NCBI RefSeq assembly: GCF_000419585.1
Contig: NZ_ATTH01000001.1
Location: 1,138,005-1,202,004 of the forward strand
Length of the DNA stretch: 64,000 nt
Direction of reading: 5' to 3'
DNA from: Salisaeta longa DSM 21114
Lineage (GTDB): Bacteria; Bacteroidota; Rhodothermia; Rhodothermales; Salinibacteraceae
The position numbers and the translations under genes were made by a program. Positions 1 to 8,575 of the stretch are shown in pieces (position 1 is the first letter of the stretch; the number at the start of each line of letters is the position of its first letter). The notes below the pieces were generated by a model that did no database searches, was not told where the DNA came from, and saw nothing but the letters and a program-made list of their open reading frames with translations.

Positions 1-1244
1 TGGTGAACAAGATCGACGACGTGCCCGCGTCGGACCGCGAAGACGCGCTGCGGCGGATCGAGTCGATGCTGGCAGAGCACGTGCCCAACCCCACCATCTA
101 CCCCGTGGCCGCCAAGCCCGCGCTCCAAGCAAAGCAGTCGGGCCGCACGGCGGATCTGAAAGGCACCGGTCTGCCCGCGTTCGAGGAGGGACTGCTGGAG
201 TTTCTGGCCAAAGGACGCGGCGGCATGCTCCTTCAAACCAAAGTTCAGAAAGGCCAGCGGCACCTTGGGCACATTCAAGACACCATCCAGCAGCGTCGGG
301 CGGCGCTGGATGAAGAGAAAGGCGTGGTGGAACAGCGCCTCCAAACGGCCCAGAGTCAGTTGGACGCCTTGCAGCAGAAGCGCAACGACCTCGAAGCCGA
401 ACTGGGCACGCGCCAGAAGCAGATTGCCCGGCGGCTCAACGGCGTCATCCGCGAGCGCGCCGACTACCTGAACGGCTCGCTGAAGTCGGCCATTGCCAAC
501 GAAGCAAGCACATCGGCCCTGCGCGAACGGGCGCTGCGGTTTCAGCGCGACAGCGTTTCGGCCCTGCGCGACGCCACGGAGAACGCTTTTGAGGACTTGC
601 TGGATACCTACGACGCCACCTCCGCCGAACTGGCAGGCGAGGTGCGCGACGTGCTGCAGAACCTGAGCCGCGAAGCCGCCAACCGCGCACAAACGCTCCA
701 GGTGGAACAGACGCGGCGTGGGCCGACGCGACAAGAACTGGAAGATCGCCGCGCCGGAGCCGCCGTCGGGGGCGGACTGGGCGCACTCGCAGGCATCGCG
801 GGAGCAACCGGGGGCGTGCTCGGAGCCATCGGCGCAGGAATTCTCACCGGCGGCATTGGCCTCCTCATCGGAGCCGGAGCCGCGGCGCTGCTCAGCGACG
901 GCGGGCGATCAGAACCCGACTCGCGTTACATCGACGCCGGCACGATTGCCAGCAACCGGCAGGCCCTCAACGCCCTGGATGCGTTCGTCGACCGGCTGCG
1001 CTCCACGACCGACTCGGTGAGCCAGGGCATTGTGGCATCGGCAAAGGAAACGATTCTCGCGCCCATCGACCAAAGCATGGCCCAGCAGCGGCAGTTGATC
1101 CGCCAGATCCGCGAGGACCTCCAGCAAACCGCCGCCGATCAGCAGGCCCTCCGCGACACGCTGGCCGAGCAGGACGAACAGGCCGCAGCCCTGCAGTCGC
1201 GATACAAACGTCTAATGGAGGAAATTGAGGCGATGGCAGCATAA
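1..1244 (+). CDS. Dynamin-family GTPase, C-terminal part (cut by window edge)
   Basis: The frame is open from the first base and the visible part is about 413 residues. It opens directly with NKID, which fits the G4 motif (NKxD) of dynamin-like GTPases, followed by a stretch ending PVAAKPA that could be G5. The GTP-binding P-loop must therefore lie before the window. The rest is long, Gln/Arg/Glu-rich and predicted helical or coiled coil (residues about 80-230 and 330-413). Between them lies a Gly/Ala-rich hydrophobic segment (about 255-300) that could insert in membrane as a paddle or hairpin. Bacterial dynamin-like proteins remodel membranes and some act in stress or phage defence. The GTG at position 3 is an internal valine, not a start. 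The next gene follows within 3 bases, so they are probably co-transcribed. Family assignment is from the G4 motif plus architecture. Confidence 0.6.
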   Translation, partial: VNKIDDVPASDREDALRRIESMLAEHVPNPTIYPVAAKPALQAKQSGRTADLKGTGLPAFEEGLLEFLAKGRGGMLLQTKVQKGQRHLGHIQDTIQQRRAALDEEKGVVEQRLQTAQSQLDALQQKRNDLEAELGTRQKQIARRLNGVIRERADYLNGSLKSAIANEASTSALRERALRFQRDSVSALRDATENAFEDLLDTYDATSAELAGEVRDVLQNLSREAANRAQTLQVEQTRRGPTRQELEDRRAGAAVGGGLGALAGIAGATGGVLGAIGAGILTGGIGLLIGAGAAALLSDGGRSEPDSRYIDAGTIASNRQALNALDAFVDRLRSTTDSVSQGIVASAKETILAPIDQSMAQQRQLIRQIREDLQQTAADQQALRDTLAEQDEQAAALQSRYKRLMEEIEAMAA

Positions 1245-1246
1245 GA

Positions 1247-1603
1247 TTGAATATTTTCAAGACATATCAAGACGCATCGCTCAGTACATCTGCGTCTGAA
1301 GATCACATTGGCAGTTCGGCTGGCAGAACGCAAAGCTCGCCAACGTTTTCACGCAGCGACCAATCGCCTGCTGTTCTTCCGAGCATCGAACAGCTTCGAG
1401 AGGTGCTTCAAAACCTCAAAGAAATGCGGGAAAATGGTGTACTTTCAGAGAAACAAATAAAGCGAAGCAAGCAGCGAGCCCTTGCGAACTTTGCAGAGAA
1501 ATCTAACGACGATGATGAAGCAATCATGCAAGGATTGCATCAATTGCAATATGAAGGATATCTAAATGCGACCGATGTACAAACCGCAAAGAGTATTCTC
1601 TGA
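1247..1603 (+). CDS. Small hypothetical protein with SHOCT-like helical segment
   Basis: A 118-residue protein beginning at TTG two bases after the stop of the dynamin-like gene, so the two are probably translated together. The first 45 residues are Ser/Thr-rich and likely disordered. The middle (about 48-75) reads as LREVLQNLKEM..NGVLSEKQI, the pattern of a short SHOCT-like helix-turn-helix oligomerisation motif (leucines, then GxLSEEE/Q, then basic helix). The second half is a similar helical stretch. Base composition is clearly more AT-rich than the GTPase before it and the housekeeping genes after 4.9 kb. A function cannot be assigned; its position suggests an accessory subunit of the GTPase. 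An internal ATG is not available near the start, which supports use of TTG. Confidence 0.45.
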   Translation: MNIFKTYQDASLSTSASEDHIGSSAGRTQSSPTFSRSDQSPAVLPSIEQLREVLQNLKEMRENGVLSEKQIKRSKQRALANFAEKSNDDDEAIMQGLHQLQYEGYLNATDVQTAKSIL

Positions 1604-1865
1604 CCAACTCACACTCGCAACACTAAGCGGCGTCTGAAAACTCGATTTCTCGGAGCCAGCACCGCGCTGTCGATTGGGGATCGATTCAATGTTAAGTTAT
1701 AACACGAACGGACCTGTAGCTGGAGACTGAAAATCGCCGGCATCGATGCCTTCGATACGACAGCCATCCACACGAACACAGGTTGCAGGTCGCACGGTTA
1801 AGGCGTACGTTATCTGTTGAGATTTACGCATACATTCTGTTCTCATCTCCGCTACGAGGGTGCTC
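1604..1865 (+). other. Intergenic region before the AAA ATPase
   Basis: About 260 bases without a credible gene. It is AT-richer than the rest of the window and contains short direct GATCGATTC/TCGATT repeats near 1660-1690, but I see no tRNA, terminator with a T-run, or recognisable promoter. It probably carries the promoter of the following two-gene module. Confidence 0.3.
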
Positions 1866-3665
1866 ATGATTCAAGAGCTCTACTGCAAGAACTTCAAGAT
1901 CTTTCGCACAGCCACAACGGTGCCGCTTCATCGGCTCACGGTGGTGACTGGACCGAACAATTCGGGCAAGAGCACCATCATCGACCTGTTCCGCCTTCTC
2001 GATACCGACGAGGCACATGAGGGCCGTCTTCTGTACAGCCTTAACTTTGGCTCGGGCGACCACCGCCTGCGGACGTTCCCTGAGCTTTTAAACGATCCCG
2101 ATGCGGCGCTGGAGGTTGGCCTCAAGGCTTTCGTGAGGGCATCGCTGGACGATCTTCAATATTGCGATGGACGTGGCGAAACAGACCGTTACTTCAGTTT
2201 TGCGTTGTCCGATGATGTTCAGGTGCGTTCACGGTTTGAGAACGTTGAGGAACGCGCCTTTTTGAAGCATCGAACCATTTCTTTGCACCCGCCTGAGGCT
2301 TCAGCATCACAGCGCGTCTTTCGCGAAACTCATGCGTTGACCGACCCCAATCCTCCTCCCACGAAGCCTACCGGCAACTCTCGGGCTGACCGCAGCGCTA
2401 CGACAGATCCAGAGGCTCCGAGCGACCGTGAATCTGCCGAAGCCATGTCCGACCTTTCCGAACATTTTCCGCCGCCCCCTACGTTTGCTACCGTAAGCTT
2501 TGGCGTCGATCAGGGCGAAGGGTTTATTCGAGAGGGCATGAAACCGCCCGGGCTAAACCGGACCATGGCACGAAAAGCCCATGGTGCAGCGGCGCCCAAC
2601 ATTCTACGAAACCATTATCATCACAAGGACCGCACCACCACCTGGGAGATTGAGCCTGCACTTTTTGAAATGGCCTTGGCGGTTCTCAATCATTGCTCGA
2701 TCATCAAACCAGAAGGCTCTGCGCGCTTCTCAAGCGACGAAATACAAGGCGTTTGCGAACGTCCTTCGAGTATTCCAGCTCCTTTTTACGTTCCCGCACG
2801 CGGCCGCCGTGCCTTCCCGGTGCGTTCTATTCTCCCCTACATTGGCGACGACACGGTAGCGAAGGTTATCGATCGCAATGAAGTGCCTGATTGGGTCTCG
2901 CCTCATCATCGTGACGCATGGGCGAGCGCCTTTGAGGAAGTTATCGGTCCGCTGATCGAGCAAATTGATTTGGGACTGACCTTGAATGCGCTGCATATTC
3001 CCACCTATAGGGGCCGCCCGAAGCGATTTTACGGCCCCAACGATGCCCTAACGCCACTACTGCAACGCTTCCAAACGTTTGAGATCAAGGCAGAGGAAAT
3101 GGAAGGCGATGCGAAAGCGGAATACATCGACAAGTGGCTTGCAGCTTTCGAGCTTGGCTCGTCTTTTCACGTCGATACCGTTGGCCCCGATTTGTATGAA
3201 GCATACGTCATACGCGACGGCGAAAAGCGTTATCTTGCAGACCTTGGCGCTGGATCAGCACAGCTTTTGCCCCTCATCATCAATTTTGCGACTCAACAGG
3301 CGTCGCTCGTCATTGTCGAGGAACCTGAAGCCAACCTCCATCCCAACTTGCAGGCGCAGCTCGCAGACTTCTTCGTCGAAATGGTAGACCGCGGCATTCA
3401 GGTCGTCGTCGAAACCCACAGTGAGTACCTGACACGCCGCCTCCAATACCTTGTGGCACGCGGCGCGTGCCCGCCCGAGCACACAGGCATTCTCTACCTT
3501 CGCGGCGAACAAGATGGAGAAACCGATAACATTGAAGAAACACCGAAGATTAAAGAGATTACCATCGATACCCACGGGCAACTAAGTCAGCCGTTGGGAC
3601 CGGGCTTTTTCGACAAAGCCACCGACTTGATGATGGATCTTTTCAAGTACGGACAAGAAAACTAA
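1866..3665 (+). CDS. AAA/ABC-type ATPase (OLD/RecF-like), candidate defence ATPase
   Basis: A 599-residue SMC/RecF-like ATPase. The N-terminus has a short strand-rich lobe and a Walker A motif GPNNSGKST at residues about 29-37. The C-terminal lobe has the signature-like LGAGSAQLLPL (about 459-470), the Walker B motif VEEPEANLHP (about 483-493), and the H-loop VVETHSEYL (about 514-522). The long middle (about 130-400) is not recognisable and contains a Pro/Ser-rich linker around 150-200. No TOPRIM domain is visible, so it is not a complete OLD nuclease. ATPases of this build are typical of phage-defence pairs where the neighbouring gene is the effector. An upstream in-frame GTG at 1860 exists, but ATG at 1866 fits the first conserved strand better. 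GC is lower than the flanking housekeeping genes, suggesting horizontal transfer. Confidence 0.7.
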   Translation: MIQELYCKNFKIFRTATTVPLHRLTVVTGPNNSGKSTIIDLFRLLDTDEAHEGRLLYSLNFGSGDHRLRTFPELLNDPDAALEVGLKAFVRASLDDLQYCDGRGETDRYFSFALSDDVQVRSRFENVEERAFLKHRTISLHPPEASASQRVFRETHALTDPNPPPTKPTGNSRADRSATTDPEAPSDRESAEAMSDLSEHFPPPPTFATVSFGVDQGEGFIREGMKPPGLNRTMARKAHGAAAPNILRNHYHHKDRTTTWEIEPALFEMALAVLNHCSIIKPEGSARFSSDEIQGVCERPSSIPAPFYVPARGRRAFPVRSILPYIGDDTVAKVIDRNEVPDWVSPHHRDAWASAFEEVIGPLIEQIDLGLTLNALHIPTYRGRPKRFYGPNDALTPLLQRFQTFEIKAEEMEGDAKAEYIDKWLAAFELGSSFHVDTVGPDLYEAYVIRDGEKRYLADLGAGSAQLLPLIINFATQQASLVIVEEPEANLHPNLQAQLADFFVEMVDRGIQVVVETHSEYLTRRLQYLVARGACPPEHTGILYLRGEQDGETDNIEETPKIKEITIDTHGQLSQPLGPGFFDKATDLMMDLFKYGQEN

Positions 3666-3766
3666 ACGCCTCTCGGCTTTTTGCCTCAAGACATCAAACG
3701 CAAACAGCCCGCATTGTCTACAGACGTGCATCGTTCACTGGCCATTCACCACTTCTATCCGTGCAC

Positions 3767-4804
3767 ATGCGTCCCTCTCGCTTTCTAACTGCGTATGTCG
3801 ATCTCCCATTCATCGAGAAGCTGATGCAAAACAAACCCGAGCCCATGGCCGATCCGCTCGATGACGAGCCGGAGGTCTGGCAGAGCGTGTTTCGCTTTCT
3901 TCAGCGCAACGCGCGGCTCGTTGTGGATGTCGATCAAGAGACCTTACAGCGCCGCCCGCCCCTTCAGGGGTTTTTATTTCAAACCGGGCAGGTGCGGCAC
4001 GTCGAGGCACGCCCTGGAGTGACGCAAACATTTACCGATCCTGCGAATCTTCCTGTGGATGATCCATACACGCTCTTTCTGTTCGAAAACCAAGAGATTC
4101 CTGTGGAAGATCTCCGCGAGCAAACGGGGCTCTTGTTTCTTCGGTACGATGATCTGGGACAAAACTGGCTCCGGCTGTTCCAGCATCACAACATCGATGT
4201 TGGGCCAGAAGCTAACAACCGCTTCCAATGGGCCCACCTTCAGCAGCACGGGTGCCCGCTGAATGCACTGGTTGTAGCCGACAAATACGCTTACAGCCAG
4301 TTTACCGACGACACGTTCGAAGAGAACCTTGGGGCGCTACTGCTGGCCCTCTTGCCCGAGCAAATTAGCGATCCTGTTCATATTACGCTCATCACCGACT
4401 TGTGGACTGCGTATGAGCAAAAGAGCATCAGTCCCAATGAGATCTACGACCGCATCGAACACCATCTCCACACCGCCCGCCCGCAGCTCGACGCAAAAGT
4501 GACCGTATCAGGGTATGAGCACGGAACCGGACACAAGGATCGATTCATCATCACCAACTATGCGCTGTTTTCTAGCAACGACTCCTTTGCATTTTTTCGA
4601 AACGGAACCCTCAACAAAGAAACGTTCCTCCACCATCTGCCCTTAAGCGTAAACGGTTCGAAAGCCCAGCGGCGACTGGAGCGTCTTGCAGCCATCAGCA
4701 GTGATCCGCCCCAATATCCGCGGGCCGACCGAGACCAGCCGTTGCTCTTGGGTAGTGGATTTGGAATCAATCGGCTGTTGGATACGGTCGCCTCATCGTC
4801 TTAA
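3767..4804 (+). CDS. Unrecognised partner protein of the AAA ATPase (possible PLD-like effector)
   Basis: A 345-residue protein, 101 bases downstream of the ATPase and on the same strand; together they look like a two-gene cassette. I do not recognise the family. Visible features are a hydrophobic strand NALVVADKYAY (about 166-176) and, near the C-terminus, GHKDRFIITNY (about 255-265) followed by a SSND...FFRNG stretch. A His-x-x-Arg-Phe-Ile-Ile-Thr-Asn pattern after a strand is reminiscent of phospholipase-D-like nuclease or effector domains, but the canonical HxKxxxxD motif is not present, so this is only a suggestion. No signal peptide or membrane segment is seen, so it is probably cytosolic. 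The start was placed at ATG 3767 rather than the GTG at 3761. Composition matches the ATPase and differs from thrB onward. Confidence 0.5.
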   Translation: MRPSRFLTAYVDLPFIEKLMQNKPEPMADPLDDEPEVWQSVFRFLQRNARLVVDVDQETLQRRPPLQGFLFQTGQVRHVEARPGVTQTFTDPANLPVDDPYTLFLFENQEIPVEDLREQTGLLFLRYDDLGQNWLRLFQHHNIDVGPEANNRFQWAHLQQHGCPLNALVVADKYAYSQFTDDTFEENLGALLLALLPEQISDPVHITLITDLWTAYEQKSISPNEIYDRIEHHLHTARPQLDAKVTVSGYEHGTGHKDRFIITNYALFSSNDSFAFFRNGTLNKETFLHHLPLSVNGSKAQRRLERLAAISSDPPQYPRADRDQPLLLGSGFGINRLLDTVASSS

Positions 4805-4849
4805 AAACCGGCAGATGGATGTCATAGACGCCTCATCCACAAGGTTTTT
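4803..4849 (+). terminator. Possible terminator after the ATPase/partner module
   Basis: AAAAACC (4803-4809) can pair with GGTTTTT (4843-4849), and inside it GGATG (4817-4821) pairs with CATCC (4834-4838). The hairpin sits immediately after the stop codon, and the T-run forms its 3' arm. Stem is interrupted, hence moderate confidence. Confidence 0.4.
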
Positions 4850-4898
4850 GAAACAGTAGTCTTAGCGGAACGTCGGCCGGACTGTCGGGTGGGCATTT

Positions 4899-5897
4899 AT
4901 GCTTTCGTCTGCCTGCCCCACCGCCCCCGCCCCGATGCCCGCTCGTGCTCCCACCCGTCCGCTGCAAGCCACCGCCGCCGCGCCGGCGTCCATCGGCAAT
5001 GTGGCGGTGGGCTACGATGTGTTGGGGCAGGTGCTCGCCATTGGCGTGCACGACCGCGTGACCGTCCGGCGCACGGAGCGCCCCGGCGTGCGCATCGAGG
5101 CTATTACCGGCGCCACGGGCCTGCCCACCGATCCAGCACACAACACGGCGACGGCAGGCTTGCTTGATCTCTGCGCGGCCCGCGACCTGCCGCACGGGCT
5201 CGCCGTCTCCATCGATAAAGGCATTCCCCTGAGTGCCGGCCTGGGCGGGTCGGCGGCCTCGGCGGTGGCGGGGGTCTGGGCTGCGGGCGCGCTCCTCGAT
5301 CCGCCGCTGTCTCGCGACGAGGCGTTTCGCTACGCCCTGGCCGGCGAAGCGGTGGCGAGCGGCGACTGGCACCCGGACAACGTGGCGCCGGCGCTCTACG
5401 GCGGCCTCGTCTTGACGCGCGACATGGAGCGTCCTGATGTGCTGCGCTTGCCGGTGCCCGACGGGCTGAGCTGCGTGGTGGCCCATCCCACCCTAACCAT
5501 TAACACCCGCGATGCCCGCGCCTGCGTGCCGCCTACCGTGCCCATTCGCACGGCGACGCAACAAATGGCCGACCTGGGCGGCCTTGTGGCGGGCTGCTAC
5601 ACCAACGATCTACCGCTCGTGGGCCGCGCACTGCGCGACGGGCTCGCCGAACCGCACCGGGAGCGCCTGCTCCCCGGATTTGCCGCCATCAAGCAGGCGG
5701 CGCTACAGGCGGGCGCGCTGGGCGGGTCGTTTGCTGGAGCGGGCCCCACGATGTTTATGTGGTGCCCGGCCGCGGCGGCCGCGGATGTTGCTGCGGCGTT
5801 GCAAGGTGCCATGACGGCCGCAGGCTACGCGGTGTCGACGTGGACCTCAGCGGTGGACGGGCCCGGCGTGCGCTGCGTCGCGTCGCCTGCCGATTGA
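4899..5897 (+). CDS. thrB: Homoserine kinase
   Basis: A 332-residue GHMP kinase that phosphorylates homoserine with ATP, the step before threonine synthase. The N-terminal family motif PASIGNVAVGYDVLG is at about 29-43, the Gly/Ser-rich ATP-binding loop GIPLSAGLGGSAAS at about 108-121, and the third GHMP motif GGSFAGAGPTMF at about 275-286. A short Pro/Ala-rich N-terminal extension of about 25 residues precedes the fold; a later start is possible, although no in-frame ATG lies closer than residue 13. No other threonine or aspartate-pathway genes are adjacent, so it is encoded alone. Its stop is one base from the stop of the convergent ABC ATPase gene. Confidence 0.92.
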   Translation: MLSSACPTAPAPMPARAPTRPLQATAAAPASIGNVAVGYDVLGQVLAIGVHDRVTVRRTERPGVRIEAITGATGLPTDPAHNTATAGLLDLCAARDLPHGLAVSIDKGIPLSAGLGGSAASAVAGVWAAGALLDPPLSRDEAFRYALAGEAVASGDWHPDNVAPALYGGLVLTRDMERPDVLRLPVPDGLSCVVAHPTLTINTRDARACVPPTVPIRTATQQMADLGGLVAGCYTNDLPLVGRALRDGLAEPHRERLLPGFAAIKQAALQAGALGGSFAGAGPTMFMWCPAAAAADVAAALQGAMTAAGYAVSTWTSAVDGPGVRCVASPAD

Positions 5898-5898
5898 T

Positions 5899-6591
5899 CT
5901 ATGCAGCCAGGGCCTCGTTGGAGACCAACGTTCCGCCGCGCAGCTTGAGCGTGCGCTGCGTGCGGGCGGCGAGGTCGAGGTTGTGCGTCACCAGCACGAG
6001 CGTGGTGCCTGCGTTCCGGTTTAGGTCGAACAGCAACCCCTCAATCGTCTCGGCGGTCTCCACGTCGAGGTTGCCGGTGGGCTCGTCGGCAAAGAGAAGC
6101 CGAGGTTCGTTGATGAACGCCCGCGCCATCGACACCCGCTGACGCTCGCCGCCCGACAGCTGGCTGGGGTAGTGATCGAGCCGGTCGCCCAAACCTACCT
6201 GATCGAGCAGCTCCGTGGCCCGCGCCTTGATGCCCGTGGTACCGCGCAGCTCGGCCGGCACCATCACGTTCTCCAGGGCGGTAAGCGTGGGCAACAGCCG
6301 AAACGTTTGGAAGACAAACCCCACGTGCTCGTTGCGCACCGCCGCCCGCTCGTCCTCATCCAGCGGTCCCAGGTCGATGCCGTTGATGGCCACGCGCCCC
6401 GCGGTGGGCGCATCGAGGCCCGCGCACAATCCCAGCAGGGTTGTCTTTCCGCTGCCCGATGGCCCCACGATGGCGCACGTCTCGCCCGCGGCCACATCGA
6501 AGGTTACATCATCAAGCACCGTGAGCGTGCGCCCGGCACTCTGAAACGATTTCGTGAGATGCGCTACGTGAAGGACGGGGGACTCGGCCAT
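5899..6591 (-). CDS. ybbA: ABC transporter ATP-binding protein, YbbA/LolD/MacB type
   Basis: A 230-residue ATPase with all ABC motifs: Walker A GPSGSGKTT (43-51), Q-loop in VFQTFRLLP (about 93-101), signature LSGGERQR (145-152), Walker B RLLFADEPTGNLD (164-176) and H-loop THN near 205. The EPTGNLD form and the length place it in the LolD/MacB/YbbA subfamily, which works with FtsX-like permeases on lipoproteins, macrolides or cell-envelope substrates. The frame extends upstream to 6888, but that extension is antisense to the esterase and has no domain, so the start was placed at ATG 6591. It is divergent from a TesA-like esterase with a 76-base spacer, the same arrangement as ybbA-tesA in enterobacteria, but no permease gene follows. 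Confidence 0.85.
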   Translation of the reverse strand: MAESPVLHVAHLTKSFQSAGRTLTVLDDVTFDVAAGETCAIVGPSGSGKTTLLGLCAGLDAPTAGRVAINGIDLGPLDEDERAAVRNEHVGFVFQTFRLLPTLTALENVMVPAELRGTTGIKARATELLDQVGLGDRLDHYPSQLSGGERQRVSMARAFINEPRLLFADEPTGNLDVETAETIEGLLFDLNRNAGTTLVLVTHNLDLAARTQRTLKLRGGTLVSNEALAA

Positions 6592-6667
6592 GCCGCGTAT
6601 GGGGAAACTTCGGAAAACAATCAGCGGTTGGGCTCCTCTGTGCGTTTTGCTCAAGCAGCCGGTGTCT

Positions 6668-7444
6668 ATGATTCCACGCGCCCTATACCTGTGTATTGCG
6701 GTTACGGTTCTTGCCCTCGCGGGCTGCGGACTGGATCGTTCCAATCCGTCGTCGACTAACGACACAACGACACGCGCAACGGAGGGCGCTCCATCGTCGC
6801 CTAGCACCGCCGCGTCATCCCCTGTGCAACAGCCGCGCCCGCCGGCCGACAGCAGCGCCCTGCAGGTGCTGGTGCTAGGCAACAGCATCGCTGCCGGCTA
6901 CGGCCTTCCGCGCCCCTCCGAGCAGTCCTTTCCGGCACGCCTGCAGCAGCGCGTCGACTCGCTGGGCTGGGACGTCACGATTCGGAACGCGGGCCTCAGC
7001 GGCGAAACCACCGCCGGCGGGCTGCGGCGCATCGGGTGGCTGCTGAAAAAACCTGTGGACGTGCTTCTCCTGGAGCTGGGCGGCAACGACGGCCTCCGCG
7101 GGGTTGACCTAACAAGCACGAAGGAAAACTTGCGGGCCATCATCGACACCACCCGCGCGGCCTACCCCGACGCGCGCGTCCTCCTGGCCGGCATGCAAAT
7201 TCCGCCGAACCTGGGCCCCTCCTACACGCAGCGCTTTAAGGCGCTTTACCCCGAGGTAGCCGCCTCTCGAAAGGGCGTCACGCTCATTCCGTTCATCCTG
7301 AAAGGCGTGGGCGGCGTCGATGCCTACATGCAGCCGGATGGCATCCACCCCAACGCGGCCGGGCACCGCCGCATTGCCAACACCGTGTGGCCCTACCTGC
7401 GCCCCGTGCTGCAAGAGCTGCGTGCCCAACCCACCCCTGCCTAA
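6668..7444 (+). CDS. tesA: SGNH/GDSL hydrolase lipoprotein, TesA-like arylesterase
   Basis: A 258-residue lipoprotein precursor. ATG at 6668 gives a signal peptide ending in the lipobox LALAGC (Cys20), then a Ser/Thr/Pro-rich linker to about residue 62. The hydrolase fold begins with block I LGNSIAAGYG (about 70-79; Ser73 nucleophile), block II NAGLSGETTAGG, block III LGGNDG (about 137-142), and block V DGIHPNAAGH (about 223-232; Asp/His of the triad). In the family block I is usually GDS; here Asp is replaced by Asn while the Ser, GGND and DxxH remain, so activity is expected. The divergent partner ybbA-like ATPase is a conserved neighbour. Predicted to be anchored in the cell envelope, acting as acyl-thioesterase, arylesterase or lysophospholipase; substrate cannot be decided. 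Confidence 0.85.
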   Translation: MIPRALYLCIAVTVLALAGCGLDRSNPSSTNDTTTRATEGAPSSPSTAASSPVQQPRPPADSSALQVLVLGNSIAAGYGLPRPSEQSFPARLQQRVDSLGWDVTIRNAGLSGETTAGGLRRIGWLLKKPVDVLLLELGGNDGLRGVDLTSTKENLRAIIDTTRAAYPDARVLLAGMQIPPNLGPSYTQRFKALYPEVAASRKGVTLIPFILKGVGGVDAYMQPDGIHPNAAGHRRIANTVWPYLRPVLQELRAQPTPA

Positions 7445-7470
7445 CCTTCTGATCTGCTTCTTTCTTGTCC

Positions 7471-8523
7471 ATGATTGATCTTGGCATCTGGCTTCCCATC
7501 TTTGGCGGCTGGCTCCGCAACGTCCCCGACGAAGCCATGGAGCCGACCTTCGCCTACAACCGCCGGGTGGCCGAAGCTGCCGACGCGGCGGGCTTCTCGA
7601 CCATGCTCATCGCCGAGCTGAACCTGAACGACATCAAGGGGATCGACGCGCCGAGCCTGGAGTGCTGGACCACCGCGGCTGCGCTCGCCCCCCTAACCCA
7701 ACGCATCCGCATCATGGCGGCGCTGCGGCCCGGCTTTCGCCAACCGGCCGTGGTCGCCAAGATGGCCGCCAATATCGACCGGATGTCCGGCGGCCGCTTC
7801 GAAATCAACCTCGTCTCGGGCTGGTGGGAGGAGGAGATGAAGATGTACGCCGGACAGTGGCTGGGCCACGACACGCGCTATCAGCGGTCATCCGAGTTTC
7901 TGGAGATCATGAAAGGCGGCTGGACCCGCGACGGCTTCTCCCTTGACGGCGAGTTTTATACGACGGAGGGGCTGGTGCTGGAGCCGAAGCCCGTGCAAAC
8001 CGGAGGCCCGCCGATTTACGCGGGCGGCGGGTCGGAAAAGGGGCGCACTATGATTGCCCAAAACTGCGACCACTACCTCATGCACGGCGGCTCGGTGGAG
8101 AAGATTGCCGCCGCCATCGAAGACATGCGCGCCCGCCGGGCCGACGCGGGCCACGATCCGGACGACATGCGCTTTGGCATGGCGGCCTACATGATTTGCC
8201 GCGACACCGAGGCCGACGCCCGCGCCGAGGTGGAGCGCATCACCACCATCGACCCGGCCGCCGAAGGCTACGACAGCTACGAGGAGTTCATCGCCAACTC
8301 GGAGCTCGACAGCGCGGTCGACCTCAAAGATTACTCGGTGTCCAATCGCGGGCTGCGCCCGGACCTGGTAGGCACGCCGGCGCAAATCGAAGAAAAGCTC
8401 CGCGCGTATGCCGACGTGGGCCTCGATTTGGTGCTGGTGCAGTGCAGCCCCATGCTGGAAGAGGTGCAGCGCATCGGGCGCGACGTCATCCCGCGGCTCC
8501 AGCAGGCGGCGCCCGCCAGTTAA
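7471..8523 (+). CDS. LLM-class flavin-dependent monooxygenase (SsuD/SfnG-like)
   Basis: A 350-residue luciferase-like (bacterial TIM-barrel) flavin monooxygenase. Family features are the N-terminal strand LGIWLPIFGGW, the RIRIMAALRPG...QPAVVAKMAANIDRMSGGR run (about 77-108), the NLVSGWW motif, and the C-terminal NRGLRPDLVGTP followed by a VGLDLVLVQ strand. Relatives such as SsuD and SfnG use FMNH2 and oxygen to desulfonate alkanesulfonates or cleave dimethyl sulfone. The substrate here is inferred only at the level of a small sulfur compound. No reductase or sulfonate ABC transporter is adjacent, so reduced flavin must come from elsewhere. The start was placed at ATG 7471, two codons inside a possible TTG. 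It follows tesA by 26 bases and may be co-transcribed. Confidence 0.8.
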   Translation: MIDLGIWLPIFGGWLRNVPDEAMEPTFAYNRRVAEAADAAGFSTMLIAELNLNDIKGIDAPSLECWTTAAALAPLTQRIRIMAALRPGFRQPAVVAKMAANIDRMSGGRFEINLVSGWWEEEMKMYAGQWLGHDTRYQRSSEFLEIMKGGWTRDGFSLDGEFYTTEGLVLEPKPVQTGGPPIYAGGGSEKGRTMIAQNCDHYLMHGGSVEKIAAAIEDMRARRADAGHDPDDMRFGMAAYMICRDTEADARAEVERITTIDPAAEGYDSYEEFIANSELDSAVDLKDYSVSNRGLRPDLVGTPAQIEEKLRAYADVGLDLVLVQCSPMLEEVQRIGRDVIPRLQQAAPAS

Positions 8524-8575
8524 CGGGCGCCCGCTTAGGGCCTGCGGCATGATGAAATCGCACACCTGCTGGGCG

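Noticed and set aside
6592-6888. N-terminal extension of the ABC ATPase up to 6888
   Set aside because: The added stretch overlaps the divergent esterase and has no homology to ABC ATPases; ATG 6591 gives the normal length.
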